From Thermotogota bacterium (GTDB lineage Bacteria > Thermotogota > Thermotogae > Thermotogales > DSM-5069): a stretch of DNA of 64,000 nucleotides. The translations under genes and the position numbers were made by a program. Positions within the stretch are counted from its first letter, which is position 1. Every line of letters starts with the position of its first letter. The notes beneath the pieces were generated by a model, which saw only the letters and a list, made by a program, of their open reading frames with translations, did no database searches and was not told the DNA's origin. Positions 16,448 to 31,144 of the stretch are shown here, piece by piece. The DNA lies in NCBI GenBank assembly GCA_029551145.1, contig JAKPGA010000034.1:1-64000 (forward strand). Reading direction: 5' to 3'.

Positions 16448-18184
16448 GTGAAACATCTGCTCAAGTTTTTCTTGTGGTGCATATTCGTGTTGATGAATAT
16501 CTTCTTTTTCTGGGGGGCAAGTTTCTTAATTCAAAACGCGTATTATGAACTTGGAATAGTCTTTTTCGTGCTGCTTTTTCTCATTGATTTTTTCATCTTC
16601 AACCCACGCGCTTATCCATACAGATATATCGCACCAGCTTTGGCACTACTGTTCATTTTGGTTTTATACCCGATCTATTTCACCGTGAAAGTGGCTTTCA
16701 CCAACTATGGTACGGGGCATTATATGCCAAGACAAGAAGCAATAGAAAGGCTCCTGTATGACCCAAATTACACTTACATAATTGAAGAAGATCTTGACAG
16801 CAATTACAAAATCTTTGTGATCTACGATGGAATAAACCCGACGGAAGATTTCATCATCGTCTTCAACTTGGATGGAAAACCGTTCTTGGCTGAAAAACCA
16901 ACACCAATTAGAAGAAAAGGTAAAGAAATACTTCTCAGCGAGTCCTTCTTGTATCCGATAAACAGCGAATACGTCCAGATGAACAATCGAACCTACCATC
17001 TTGTACCATGGACAGGTGAACTGCAAGATCTGAAGATAATAACCATTGAAGATAAAGCCTACAAGGCCTTTTACTCTCCGAAAGACGAATTCCTGCAAGT
17101 TAATTCTCCTTTCTTCAAGAGCAGGATAGCCCAGCAGTATCTTTATAGGGCAGATTTTGTCGATCAACAAGGTAACAGATACGCTTTGAGAATCTCTTCC
17201 GCTGGTGAGTGGCACTTTGCCAAAATTGAGAGACTTTACCGGCTGGGATACGACGAGAGTTTCGAAAATGGGAAGATAGGGCTGAAAATGACAATCTACA
17301 ACAACAAGACTGGGAACAAGGTCACAGAAAAAGATGGTGCATTTTACGACACAAATGAGAACGGTGAAAGCGTCTTCTTGTTGGGATTTATAGATTATGT
17401 GGGTTCAAAGAACTTTCTCAGAATTGTGAAAGATCCGAAGGTCTCTGGACCTTTCTTGCAGATATTTCTTTGGACCTTTTTATGGGCATTGTTAAGCGTT
17501 GTTCTGTCTCTTGCTGTTGGGTTGCCTTTTGCTTTGATTCTCAACGACAAAAATGTCAAAGGAAGAAATCTGTATCGTACGTTGTTGATAATCCCTTGGG
17601 CTATTCCGGTCTTCATATCGGCCCTTGTGTGGAGAAACGGCCTTTTGAATGAAAGCTACGGACTGATAAACAAATTTCTGCTCCCATTATTTGGACTAAA
17701 CCCGATAAGGTGGATGAATGACGCCTTTTGGGCAAGAGTAGGAGTTCTGCTCGTGAACATATGGCTTACATTTCCTTACATGATGACCATTTCTTTGGGT
17801 GCGCTGCAAGGAATACCACCAGAACTCTATGAAGTTGCGATGATAGATGGCGCTGGAAGGTTCAAAAGATTCACCGCGATAACCTTCCCTTTCATAATGG
17901 CTGTGATCGCACCTTTACTCGTGAGTAGCTTCGCTTTCAGTTTCAACAACTTCACCATAATCTATCTCATAACTGCAGGAGGCCCACCAATTCCTGGCTC
18001 AACCACACCAACGGGTTACACGGATATATTGATCTCGTATGTGTACAAACTCGCATTCGAAGCGGGCAGAGGACAGGATTTTGGTTTTGCCAGCGCTATA
18101 TCCATAATGATCTTTTTCCTCGTTGGTGGGATAAGTTTCCTGAACTTCAAGTTTTCGGGAGCTTTTGAAGAGGTGGGAAGATGA
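16448..18184 (+). CDS. MalF-like ABC permease with large periplasmic domain
   Basis: 578 aa, close to E. coli MalF in size and plan. Three to four helices (residues ~5-85) precede a large soluble periplasmic segment (~90-315, the P2 domain that contacts the binding protein). The permease core follows with the EAA loop ELYEVAMIDGAGRFKRFTAITFP near 460 and the MalF-like tail ITAGGPPIPGSTTPTGYTDILISYVYK. It overlaps the next permease gene by 4 bases (ATGA). It forms the importer core with that protein; no ATPase is encoded here. Confidence 0.92.
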   Translation: MKHLLKFFLWCIFVLMNIFFFWGASFLIQNAYYELGIVFFVLLFLIDFFIFNPRAYPYRYIAPALALLFILVLYPIYFTVKVAFTNYGTGHYMPRQEAIERLLYDPNYTYIIEEDLDSNYKIFVIYDGINPTEDFIIVFNLDGKPFLAEKPTPIRRKGKEILLSESFLYPINSEYVQMNNRTYHLVPWTGELQDLKIITIEDKAYKAFYSPKDEFLQVNSPFFKSRIAQQYLYRADFVDQQGNRYALRISSAGEWHFAKIERLYRLGYDESFENGKIGLKMTIYNNKTGNKVTEKDGAFYDTNENGESVFLLGFIDYVGSKNFLRIVKDPKVSGPFLQIFLWTFLWALLSVVLSLAVGLPFALILNDKNVKGRNLYRTLLIIPWAIPVFISALVWRNGLLNESYGLINKFLLPLFGLNPIRWMNDAFWARVGVLLVNIWLTFPYMMTISLGALQGIPPELYEVAMIDGAGRFKRFTAITFPFIMAVIAPLLVSSFAFSFNNFTIIYLITAGGPPIPGSTTPTGYTDILISYVYKLAFEAGRGQDFGFASAISIMIFFLVGGISFLNFKFSGAFEEVGR

Positions 18185-20649
18185 GAAAGATCATCGTGCA
18201 CGTCATCTTGATTTTCTTGATCATTGTAATACTGTTTCCCACCGTGTGGGTAGTGACGACATCGTTTAGGCGAGATGAAGCGGCGTTTTCGAGTGAACTC
18301 TTCTCAAGTCGGTTGACTCTGCAGAATTACATAGATTTGGTTGCACCACAGAGAAATGTGCCCGTTCTTGTGCAGGACATGCAAAACATAATCTCAAGAG
18401 CGAAACCTTTCAACCAATTAACTTCTGAAGAGGCACAGAAGAAACTGGAAGACTCATTGAGAAAATTGGAACAATACCTTGAACAAGTGGCTTCAAAACA
18501 TAAGATGACCAAGGACGCCTATCTGATAATTGACGATTCCCTGAAAAAGAAAGGAGAGAAAACCAGAGAGTCCGTTCTAAGAAATCTTCAACAGTTAAGA
18601 GCGACGGTACTTGATCAGATCGAAGGCAAGTTTGGCAGTACAGATCAGCACAAAGCGGTTTTGTATGAATATCTACAGAAAGAATCCTTTGACTCAGCGA
18701 TTTTCAGAGCCTTCAAACAAGACTTAGAAAAGAATGTTGGTTTTTCCATCGGTAGCACACAAGACTACCAAAGGGCAATCGAAATACTCAAAGACAGTTA
18801 TGATCTCTACATTGGAAACCAGCTACAAAGATTGAACGAACTTTCGGCAAGAATGAATCAATTGAACAACCTTTCGTCAGAGCTCAAGAAACAACTTTCA
18901 CCGGTACAAGATCAGGTTTTGAAGGCTAATCTGATCTTAGAGAACGATATGCTCCCAGAACTAAATGCGTTGGTTGACGCTTTGGAGAAACTCAGGAATC
19001 TGAAGGTTGCGATCAAAGAAAGTTCGGCGAAAAGCACGATGCCGCTTGATGATTCATTTTTCTCCAAGAGTGTGCATGTGGCTTTGGATCAAACATTGAG
19101 AATTGAGCAGAGACTGGAGACTCTCGTTGATTACACAGATTTAAAGAAGTCTGTGAAAGATATCATGAGTATCTTAGAAGAGCTTGCAGATATCGACAGT
19201 TCCGAAAGATCAAAGATGTCGTATTCAGATTTTATCAAGGGCTATAAAGAAATCCAACCAAGACTGGAAAGAATCTTAAATGAAGTTGAATCAACAATGA
19301 TCAGTTTGGAAGACAAGGCATTTGTCTTGAATGATATCAGTGAGAAACTCAAAGCAATTGCAGATGATATAGATTCACTTGAAAAAGAGAAATCACTAAT
19401 CCAAGATAAGGTCAAAGTCATCGAAAGCCAGTTACAAGAACCAAGAAGAATCGCTCAGTTGAGGGTTTTTGCCTCCGATTTGGAAGCCAGGATTTCAACT
19501 GTCAACGCGATCTCTTCGTTTGCCAGAACAGATCTCTTGAGATACTCTACTCTTCTGACTTGGTTGAGGAATTTCGCGAATTCGTATGCAAGAAAAGATG
19601 AAGTGTACGCGAAACTGCGAAAGATCATCGATGAAATGAGATGGATAGAAGAGTACAGAACCTTTTCAACCAAGTTTGAGAATGCGTCCAAAAACCTTGA
19701 TGATGTGCTGAAGCAAACAAACGATCTTCTGAACGATTTTGAAAAGACTTGGCGAGACCTGCTATCAGTTTCCTATTCAGGAGTCTTTGTCACATCTGAC
19801 CACTTGAGCAAACTTGATGACATAGTAAGGTCGGATTTTGTAAACAGAGTAAGATCAGATCTTGCAGTTGTAATGCGAAAAGCTGGTATCTTGATGAACT
19901 TGGTTCCTTTCTCGGAACTGAGAGATGATTTCAAGACGATAGACAGGGAGTTCTATAGAATAGATCAGATATGGAAGCAAAAGACCAAACACTATTTCTT
20001 AAGGTGGGTTCTGAACTCGGTTATCATTTCTCTGGTAGTCGCTCTGATCACAACAGCTGTTTGCGCGACCGCTGCATATCCATTCAGTAGAATGAGGTTT
20101 GCAGGAAGGAAATATGGAATAATGAGCTTTTTATTGATTCAGATGTTCCCGGGCGTCATCTTTATGGTTGCGATTTACAACCTTTTGAATTTCCTTGGAA
20201 GGTACATTGCGTTCTTAGGAGTCGATACCTCTGGTGGACTCATTCTGGCATATCTGACGAATATAGCCTACAACATGTATTTGATAAAGGGCTTCTACGA
20301 TCTGATACCAAGTTCATTGGAAGAGGCGGCGATAGTAGATGGAGCAACGAGGTTTCAGAGTTTCTATAAGATCGTTCTACCACTTGCAAAACCAATTCTA
20401 ACGGTTGTTTTCTTGCTGGTTTTCATAGGTACTTTTAACGAGTATGTAGTAGCGAGAATTATTCTTCAAAATGTGCAAAACTACACCTATGCCCTGGGAC
20501 TTCAAGCCTTTGCTGTTGGTCCATATGAGACAGAGTGGGGATTGTTCACAGCAGCAGCGCTGCTTGGTATGCTGCCGATGGTCATACTGTTCTTGTCCCT
20601 TCAGAGATATCTGGTTAGTGGCTTGACAAGAGGTGCCGTCAAAGAATGA
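18181..20649 (+). CDS. MalG-like ABC permease with giant coiled-coil insert
   Basis: 822 aa, against ~280-300 for ordinary MalG. TM1 (residues 6-26) is followed by the usual SFR.DEAAF..LF segment, then by ~540 residues (about 60-600) of Lys/Glu/Gln/Leu-rich, Gly- and Pro-poor sequence with heptad-like spacing, clearly long coiled coil. The remaining helices start at RWVLNSVIISLVVALITT. The EAA loop EEAAIVDGATRFQSFYKIVLP is at ~713-733 and the tail is GLTRGAVKE. From topology the insert lies between TM1 and TM2, on the outer face. Long MalG proteins are, to my recollection, a Thermotoga feature; the insert's role is unknown. Confidence 0.9.
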   Translation: MRKIIVHVILIFLIIVILFPTVWVVTTSFRRDEAAFSSELFSSRLTLQNYIDLVAPQRNVPVLVQDMQNIISRAKPFNQLTSEEAQKKLEDSLRKLEQYLEQVASKHKMTKDAYLIIDDSLKKKGEKTRESVLRNLQQLRATVLDQIEGKFGSTDQHKAVLYEYLQKESFDSAIFRAFKQDLEKNVGFSIGSTQDYQRAIEILKDSYDLYIGNQLQRLNELSARMNQLNNLSSELKKQLSPVQDQVLKANLILENDMLPELNALVDALEKLRNLKVAIKESSAKSTMPLDDSFFSKSVHVALDQTLRIEQRLETLVDYTDLKKSVKDIMSILEELADIDSSERSKMSYSDFIKGYKEIQPRLERILNEVESTMISLEDKAFVLNDISEKLKAIADDIDSLEKEKSLIQDKVKVIESQLQEPRRIAQLRVFASDLEARISTVNAISSFARTDLLRYSTLLTWLRNFANSYARKDEVYAKLRKIIDEMRWIEEYRTFSTKFENASKNLDDVLKQTNDLLNDFEKTWRDLLSVSYSGVFVTSDHLSKLDDIVRSDFVNRVRSDLAVVMRKAGILMNLVPFSELRDDFKTIDREFYRIDQIWKQKTKHYFLRWVLNSVIISLVVALITTAVCATAAYPFSRMRFAGRKYGIMSFLLIQMFPGVIFMVAIYNLLNFLGRYIAFLGVDTSGGLILAYLTNIAYNMYLIKGFYDLIPSSLEEAAIVDGATRFQSFYKIVLPLAKPILTVVFLLVFIGTFNEYVVARIILQNVQNYTYALGLQAFAVGPYETEWGLFTAAALLGMLPMVILFLSLQRYLVSGLTRGAVKE

Positions 20650-20663
20650 GGGGGTGTTACTCG

Positions 20664-22463
20664 ATGAGAAAACTCACACTCTTCATGCTTGTAATACCTC
20701 TTGCATGCTTTGGAATCATGAAACCAATTGAAGATTTCATAATTGGTGTAGATCTATCAACATTGTATGAAATTGAGAAATCTGGTGGGAAATTCTACGA
20801 AAATGGGCAGCAAAGAGATTGCCTTGAAATTCTCAAAGATAACGGCTTCAACTGGATAAGACTCAGGCTCTGGAATGATCCAACCGATGAAAACGGGACT
20901 TCACTTGGTGGGGGAAACTGCAATTACCAGAACATGACCCAGATAGCCCGAAGAGCCAAAGCGCTTGGTATGAAAGTACTTGTCGATTTTCACTACAGTG
21001 ATTGGTGGGCAGACCCGGGAAAACAGATCAAACCAAAAGCGTGGAAAGATTTGCATGGTGAACCACTTCAGAAGGCTGTGTATGAATACACAAAAGATGT
21101 CCTGGTATACATGAGAGACCACGAAGCGTTGCCAGATATGGTACAGATAGGAAATGAACTGAACAACGGTTTTCTATGGCCTGATGGACAGATTTATGGA
21201 CAAAATGCAGGCGGGTTCGATGGATTGGTTGCCTTGCTGAACTCAGCAATCAAAGCTGTTAGAGAGATAGACCCGTCAATAAAGATAATGATTCATCTTG
21301 CCGAAGGCGGCAACAACTCCTTGTTCAGATGGTTTTTCAGCCAGATAACTGAGCGAAACGTTGATTTCGATGTCATCGGTGCATCTTTCTATCCATACTG
21401 GCATGGAACTCTTGAAGACCTGTCAAAGAACCTGAACGATATCTCGTCGACCTTCAACAAGCAGGTGGTCGTTGCAGAAACTGCGTATGCTTGGACTCTG
21501 GAAGATGCAGATGGGTATCCCAATATATTTGGATCAGATCAGATCGCTGGCTACAAACCAACCGTGAAAGGCCAGAGCTCTTTTCTCAGAGATCTGATAG
21601 ATCTTATACGTTCTGTCCCACAGAATAAAGGTCTTGGGTTCTTCTACTGGGAAGGAGCTTGGATACCGGTGAAGGGAGTAGGGTGGAAATCAAACGAAGG
21701 TAACCCATGGGAAAACCAAACGCTCTTCGATTTTGGTGGAAATCTGTTACCGTCAGGTCAAATTCTTCGCGGTTCTATTTTTCAGCCCGAAGAAGCGTTT
21801 CAAATAGAGGATATCGTTCCTGTCAAAGTTCAGATCTCTGTGGGTGATGAGCTGAAGTTGCCAGAATATGTAAAAGTGATCTTCAAAGATGATTCCATAA
21901 GGTCGTTGAAGGTCCAGTGGGATCAACTTTCTCCGCAAGAACTAACGATAGGAGAGCATGTGGTAAAGGGTACTATACCACAGCTTGAAAAACAAATCGA
22001 AGCGAAAGTCATTATCATAGATCAAGAAAATTACTTGTCCAACGCAAGCTTCGAATCTGGGGTTTTCGACCCGTGGCAGGTGAGCGGTGAAAAAAGTGCT
22101 GTAAAAGTAGTGCGCGCTGACCCACCTCAGAATGCTCACCACGGAGTCTATGCGGTGAATTACTGGCTGGACAAATCTTTTGAGTTTGAACTGTACCAAA
22201 TAGTATCCGATCTACCAAATGGTGTCTACAGAGTGAGTATGTGGATTCAAGGTAGTGGTGGAGATCTGGTACAAATGAGAGTGAGCGATCACGGTGGTCC
22301 AGAAGAGACAGTTACCATTACAAATGCCGGCTGGCTCAAGAGGAGTAATCCGACGATTGACAACATAAAGGTTATCACAGGCAAATTGAAGATAACCTTA
22401 TCGGTAAAGGGAAATCCTGGTAACTGGGGATGGGTAGATCAATTCGAACTGATAAGAAAGTGA
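20664..22463 (+). CDS. secreted arabinogalactan endo-beta-1,4-galactanase (GH53) with CBM61-like module
   Basis: Start ATG at 20664, seven bases after GAGGGGGTG; the ATG at 20646 overlaps the upstream stop but has no RBS spacing. 599 aa: signal peptide 1-17; GH53 barrel ~25-375 with FIIGVDLSTLYEIEKSGGKF, FNWIRLRLWNDP, the acid/base in QIGNELNNGFLWP (~163) and the nucleophile in VVVAETAYAWT (~272). A small bacterial Ig-like linker (~390-455) and a C-terminal beta-sandwich (~460-599) follow, resembling the galactan-binding CBM61 of the T. maritima homologue. It cuts beta-1,4-galactan outside the cell and feeds oligomers to the importer. Confidence 0.93.
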   Translation: MRKLTLFMLVIPLACFGIMKPIEDFIIGVDLSTLYEIEKSGGKFYENGQQRDCLEILKDNGFNWIRLRLWNDPTDENGTSLGGGNCNYQNMTQIARRAKALGMKVLVDFHYSDWWADPGKQIKPKAWKDLHGEPLQKAVYEYTKDVLVYMRDHEALPDMVQIGNELNNGFLWPDGQIYGQNAGGFDGLVALLNSAIKAVREIDPSIKIMIHLAEGGNNSLFRWFFSQITERNVDFDVIGASFYPYWHGTLEDLSKNLNDISSTFNKQVVVAETAYAWTLEDADGYPNIFGSDQIAGYKPTVKGQSSFLRDLIDLIRSVPQNKGLGFFYWEGAWIPVKGVGWKSNEGNPWENQTLFDFGGNLLPSGQILRGSIFQPEEAFQIEDIVPVKVQISVGDELKLPEYVKVIFKDDSIRSLKVQWDQLSPQELTIGEHVVKGTIPQLEKQIEAKVIIIDQENYLSNASFESGVFDPWQVSGEKSAVKVVRADPPQNAHHGVYAVNYWLDKSFEFELYQIVSDLPNGVYRVSMWIQGSGGDLVQMRVSDHGGPEETVTITNAGWLKRSNPTIDNIKVITGKLKITLSVKGNPGNWGWVDQFELIRK

Positions 22464-22495
22464 AGGTATAAAATGGTTTTGGCTCGTTGAAATAC

Positions 22496-22507
22496 TTTTG
22501 ATCAAAA
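22496..22507. promoter_or_regulatory. palindrome upstream of beta-galactosidase
   Basis: Perfect 12-base palindrome TTTTGATCAAAA, 60 bases before the lacZ start. Could be an operator for a dimeric regulator; no good -35/-10 pair was identified around it. Confidence 0.3.
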
Positions 22508-22531
22508 TAGCTGAACAGTGCACCATATTGA

Positions 22532-25846
<3,315 letters not shown>

Positions 25847-25894
25847 AATTCATCTCGAGGTTGTCTTCAAAAATAGGCGAAAAATCACCGAAAA

Positions 25895-25930
25895 CTGCGG
25901 GAGGTTTCAAGATTCTCCCGCAGCTTTTTT
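25895..25930. terminator. bidirectional terminator between lacZ and the convergent gene
   Basis: 9-bp stem CTGCGGGAG/CTCCCGCAG with an 11-base loop. Plus strand: followed by CTTTTTTG. Minus strand: followed by TTTTC. It serves both convergent genes. Confidence 0.9.
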
Positions 25931-25954
25931 GAGCTGAGAAAGATCTTCACTGGT

Positions 25955-26656
25955 TCACCATTCAGTTGTTGTGTACCAATCCACAATGTTATCAATTGTC
26001 CAAAGCTCTTCATCTTGGTACTGCTCAATGCCGACAATAATCGGTAGATCACTTTGAATGTCAACAACTCCCATATCATCGCTTACGAATTTTATCAAAT
26101 CAAAAAACATCGCGGAGAAAGGCTTTATATCTCCTGAGGCATCCTTCACAGTTCGTCCCTTGGAATCACATATCCAGATCGTACCATGTGCGGTATTCTT
26201 GTTTGGATTTATCAAAACCAGCGCTGTTTCAGACCCGCCTTTGTTAACGTAACCTGCCGCATACCAATAGTACTTGGCATCCTCGGAAACATTAATTGGC
26301 TCAATTATGTGATCTGTATTTAGCAGGCCATACTCCTCGTCTTCGTAAAAAGCCGTGATATGCAACAGTTGATCACATTCAATCAAAAGAAGACCCCAGT
26401 TGTCGTCACTGCTGCTGATGAATTCAGCCGGGCTGATTCCTATGGTCGAATACTCTTCCGTGTTGTAGGTATCCTGCCAAAGCTTCTGCCCATTGCAATC
26501 GAAAACAGACACCCTGAAATAAGCTCTCTCTTCACTCATGTTTGAAACAAACACGGTGGTTTTGTAGCCCGGTACAGAAAGGTGATATAATGCATAAGAC
26601 TCTGCGTATGCGAAGATTGCCAGCATAACCAGGATGAAGATCACTGCTTTTCTCAT
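25955..26656 (-). CDS. secreted protein of unknown function
   Basis: ATG at 26656 behind GGGGGGATAG gives 233 aa with a signal peptide (MRKAVIFILVMLAIFAYAES). The mature part has no transmembrane helix and few cysteines; it contains two similar-looking stretches with Tyr/Trp-rich beta segments (YKTTVFVSNMSEERAYFRV and SETALVLINPNKNTAHGTI), suggesting two related beta-sandwich repeats. I do not recognise a family. It is monocistronic, with an extended -10 promoter upstream and a shared terminator. Confidence 0.75.
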   Translation of the reverse strand: MRKAVIFILVMLAIFAYAESYALYHLSVPGYKTTVFVSNMSEERAYFRVSVFDCNGQKLWQDTYNTEEYSTIGISPAEFISSSDDNWGLLLIECDQLLHITAFYEDEEYGLLNTDHIIEPINVSEDAKYYWYAAGYVNKGGSETALVLINPNKNTAHGTIWICDSKGRTVKDASGDIKPFSAMFFDLIKFVSDDMGVVDIQSDLPIIVGIEQYQDEELWTIDNIVDWYTTTEW

Positions 26657-26695
26657 CGCTATCCCCCCGAAGAGTTCGGTTTTGAACCTCATGAT

Positions 26696-26704
26696 ATTCT
26701 ACCA
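26696..26704 (-). promoter_or_regulatory. extended -10 promoter of the secreted protein gene
   Basis: TGGTAGAAT on the minus strand (26704-26696), an extended -10 element ~40 bases upstream of the start codon at 26656. No clear -35. Confidence 0.5.
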
Positions 26705-26762
26705 TGTTTCTTCAGATTCAATGCACTAACATTTTTCAAAAGCGGGAGAGTAAAATTGAAAG

Positions 26763-26778
26763 TGTGATCGAAATCACC
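26763..26778. promoter_or_regulatory. CRP/FNR-like palindrome before the FGGY kinase
   Basis: TGTGATCGAAATCACC matches the TGTGA-N6-TCACA pattern at 9 of 10 positions and ends about 10 bases before the RBS of the kinase gene. That position would suit repression if a CRP-family protein binds it. Confidence 0.35.
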
Positions 26779-26803
26779 AAACCGTATTGAGGTGAGATCT
26801 TAC

Positions 26804-28360
26804 ATGGATGACATAGTTCTTGCGATTGATTGTGGCACGCAAAGTCTGAGGGCGCTCTTGTTTGATTCATCTGGAAGATTGATCGATTTTCATAAAGAAG
26901 AATACCCACAGGCTTATGTATCTCCAAAACCCGGTTGGGCGGAGCAAGATCTCTTCATTTATCAACAAGCACTCACGAAGTCCTGCTTTGTGCTGAAACA
27001 AAGACAACCAGAAAAATGGCAACATGTGAAAGCGATCGCTGTAACGACTCAGAGAGATACATGTGTGCTTTTGGATCGGGACGGCAAACCGTTAAAACCA
27101 GCCATACTTTGGCTTGACCAGAGAATGGCTGACTATGACTGCAAGTTGCCTGTGCACTACAGAATTGGATTCAAAATAATCGGTATGGATAAGGCGGCAT
27201 TTATCTCTGCAAAGAAATGCAAAGCAAACTGGATAAGGCAAAACGAACCGGAGTTATGGGAAAAGACTCATAAATTCCTCCTGCTATCTGGATGGTTCAA
27301 TTACCTTCTGACTGGCCAGTTTGTAGACTCAGTTGCGAATCAAATAGGGCATGTTCCATTTAACTACAAGAAACAAAGATGGGCAAATCCCCGAACAGAT
27401 TACCAGCCGTATTTGTTCCAGATAGATAAAGAAAAACTCCCTGAACTTGTTCAACCTGCAACTGTAATAGGTAAACTCACCAAGGATGCCCAGAAATTGA
27501 CCGGTCTTTCATCAGAGGTTTATGTGATCGCCACTGGTTCAGATAAAGGTTGTGAGACTTTGGCGATGGGGTGCTTGAAGGAATCTTTGGCTTGCGCCAG
27601 CCTCGGTACAACGGCGACTCTGCAGATAACATCTGACAGATATCTTGAACCTATAAAATTCATGCCATCATATCCTGCTGTGATCCCAGGACATTTTAAC
27701 CCAGAGGTAGAAATCTTCAGAGGTTTTTGGATGGTCAGCTGGTTCAAAAACGAATTCGGCAACTACGAAGCACAGTTGGCAGCGCAGAAAGGTGTAAGTG
27801 TTGAAGAAATATTCGATGATTTGCTGAAGAATACCAAACCTGGCTCACTGGGACTGATACTTCAGCCTTACTGGGGTGCAGGTTTGAAGATGCCGGAGGC
27901 CAGAGGTGCAATCATAGGTTTCGGAGATGTCCATAATAGGGCTTACCTATACAGGTCTATAATAGAAGGCCTATCGTATGCACTTTTGGATGCCGCAGAG
28001 AAAATAGAAAGAGTCTCACACAGAGTCATAGAAAAGGTCGCCGTGACAGGTGGAGGATCAAGATCCGATTTCGTTTGCCAGATACTCTCAGATGTATTGG
28101 GAAGGGAAGTTCTAAGAGGTGAGATACCGGAAGCCGCAGGACTCGGCGCTGCTATCTGTGGTTTCGTTGGTTTGAAATACTACAACGACTTTGGTCAAGC
28201 AATTGACAAAATGGTCAGATACAGTAAATCTTTCAAACCAAACACAGACAACTCCAAACTATACATGAGGCTGTATAGAGAAGTCTACAGAAGGATTTAC
28301 AGTCACCTTAGTCCGTTGTACAAATCTTTGCAGCAGATAACTGGTTATCCCGAATATTGA
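26804..28360 (+). CDS. FGGY-family carbohydrate kinase (xylulokinase-like)
   Basis: ATG at 26804, eight bases after GAGGTGA, gives 518 aa; the in-frame GTG at 26792 lies within that RBS. N-terminal phosphate-1 motif VLAIDCGTQSLRALLFD, AVTTQRDTCVLLDRDGKPLKPAILWLDQR for substrate binding, and a C-terminal ATP site with VAVTGGGSRSDFVCQILSDVLGREV and AAGLGAAICG. It phosphorylates a sugar or polyol; the family splits by substrate in ways not readable here. It stands alone between an unknown secreted protein and gltX, so the context does not identify the sugar. Confidence 0.88.
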   Translation: MDDIVLAIDCGTQSLRALLFDSSGRLIDFHKEEYPQAYVSPKPGWAEQDLFIYQQALTKSCFVLKQRQPEKWQHVKAIAVTTQRDTCVLLDRDGKPLKPAILWLDQRMADYDCKLPVHYRIGFKIIGMDKAAFISAKKCKANWIRQNEPELWEKTHKFLLLSGWFNYLLTGQFVDSVANQIGHVPFNYKKQRWANPRTDYQPYLFQIDKEKLPELVQPATVIGKLTKDAQKLTGLSSEVYVIATGSDKGCETLAMGCLKESLACASLGTTATLQITSDRYLEPIKFMPSYPAVIPGHFNPEVEIFRGFWMVSWFKNEFGNYEAQLAAQKGVSVEEIFDDLLKNTKPGSLGLILQPYWGAGLKMPEARGAIIGFGDVHNRAYLYRSIIEGLSYALLDAAEKIERVSHRVIEKVAVTGGGSRSDFVCQILSDVLGREVLRGEIPEAAGLGAAICGFVGLKYYNDFGQAIDKMVRYSKSFKPNTDNSKLYMRLYREVYRRIYSHLSPLYKSLQQITGYPEY

Positions 28361-28430
28361 GTACAGCAAAGACAACGGCTGTTGATCCACCACCCAAATG
28401 AATTTTGTGCCTTTCTAAACAAGACATTGC

Positions 28431-28462
28431 AAAAAATGTGCCTGAGAGTCATCTCAAGCACA
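28431..28462 (-). terminator. terminator of the minC-gltX operon
   Basis: On the minus strand TGTGCTTGAG-loop-CTCAGGCACA (10 bp with one G-U), then TTTTTT. It lies ~50 bases beyond the gltX stop. Confidence 0.85.
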
Positions 28463-28512
28463 AGAACACCTTATCATCAAAAAGCTTGTTTTTTCGAAAA
28501 GATTGTAGGCAC

Positions 28513-30433
<1,921 letters not shown>

Positions 30434-30437
<4 letters not shown>

Positions 30438-31144
30438 GTTCCCAGATATACCTCCTTCACAATTCTGCTTTGAAGAACCTCTTGTGGCTCGCCTTGTGCA
30501 ATTATCTTTCCTTTATGTATGATGTAAAGTCGATCAACAACTTGGGACAGAGCATCAACTGTATGGTCTGTTACAATTATCCCGATATTTCTTGCCTTCA
30601 ATGAACGGATCATCTGTTGTATGTCCTTCACCGTTTTTGGGTCTATTCCAACAAAGGGTTCATCCAACAAAAGAAAAGAGGGATTGAGTGCCATCATTCT
30701 TGCCAGCTCCAATCTTCTCTTTTCTCCTCCTGAAAGGTCTGTTGCGTATTGATCTTTCAGTTCCCAGATGCCAAACTCTTTGAGAAGTTCTTCAATCCTG
30801 TGTTTTCGCCTTGTTTGATCCTTCTCATAAAACCTCAGAACTAACTCAACATTCTCGAAAACCTTTATACCACCGAAGACTGATGTTTCTTGCTGAAGAT
30901 ACGTTATGCCAAATCTCGCTCTGTGACTAACTGGGATTTTGGTGATATCTGTGCCAGAAAAAATTATCTTGCCACTTGTCGGTATAACAACTCCCAGCAC
31001 CATGTTGAATATGGTAGTTTTTCCAGCACCGTTCGGCCCTAATAAACCGACAACTTCACCCTGTTCGACGTAAAGATCTACGTGGTCGACAACGACCTTT
31101 CTTCCGAATCTTTTTACCAGACCAAGACACTCGATTTTGTTCAT
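30434..31144 (-). CDS. lptB: LptB-like ABC transporter ATPase
   Basis: 236 aa; Walker A GPNGAGKTT (~36-44), Q-loop YLQQETSVF, signature LSGGEKRRLELAR, Walker B FLLLDEPFVGID, and the H-loop in VTDHTVDALSQVVDRLYIIHKGKIIAQG. The last stretch corresponds to the LptB-specific TDHNVRETL...DRAYII segment, with Asp-Ala in place of Arg-Glu. LptB powers lipopolysaccharide export in Gram-negatives; Thermotogota lack typical LPS, so another envelope lipid or glycan may be moved. It overlaps the Skp-like gene by 4 bases. A LivF/LivG-like amino-acid ATPase is the alternative. Confidence 0.82.

Noticed and set aside
28361-28512. A small gene between the FGGY kinase and gltX
   Set aside because: Short frames there have no RBS, and the segment contains the gltX operon terminator.
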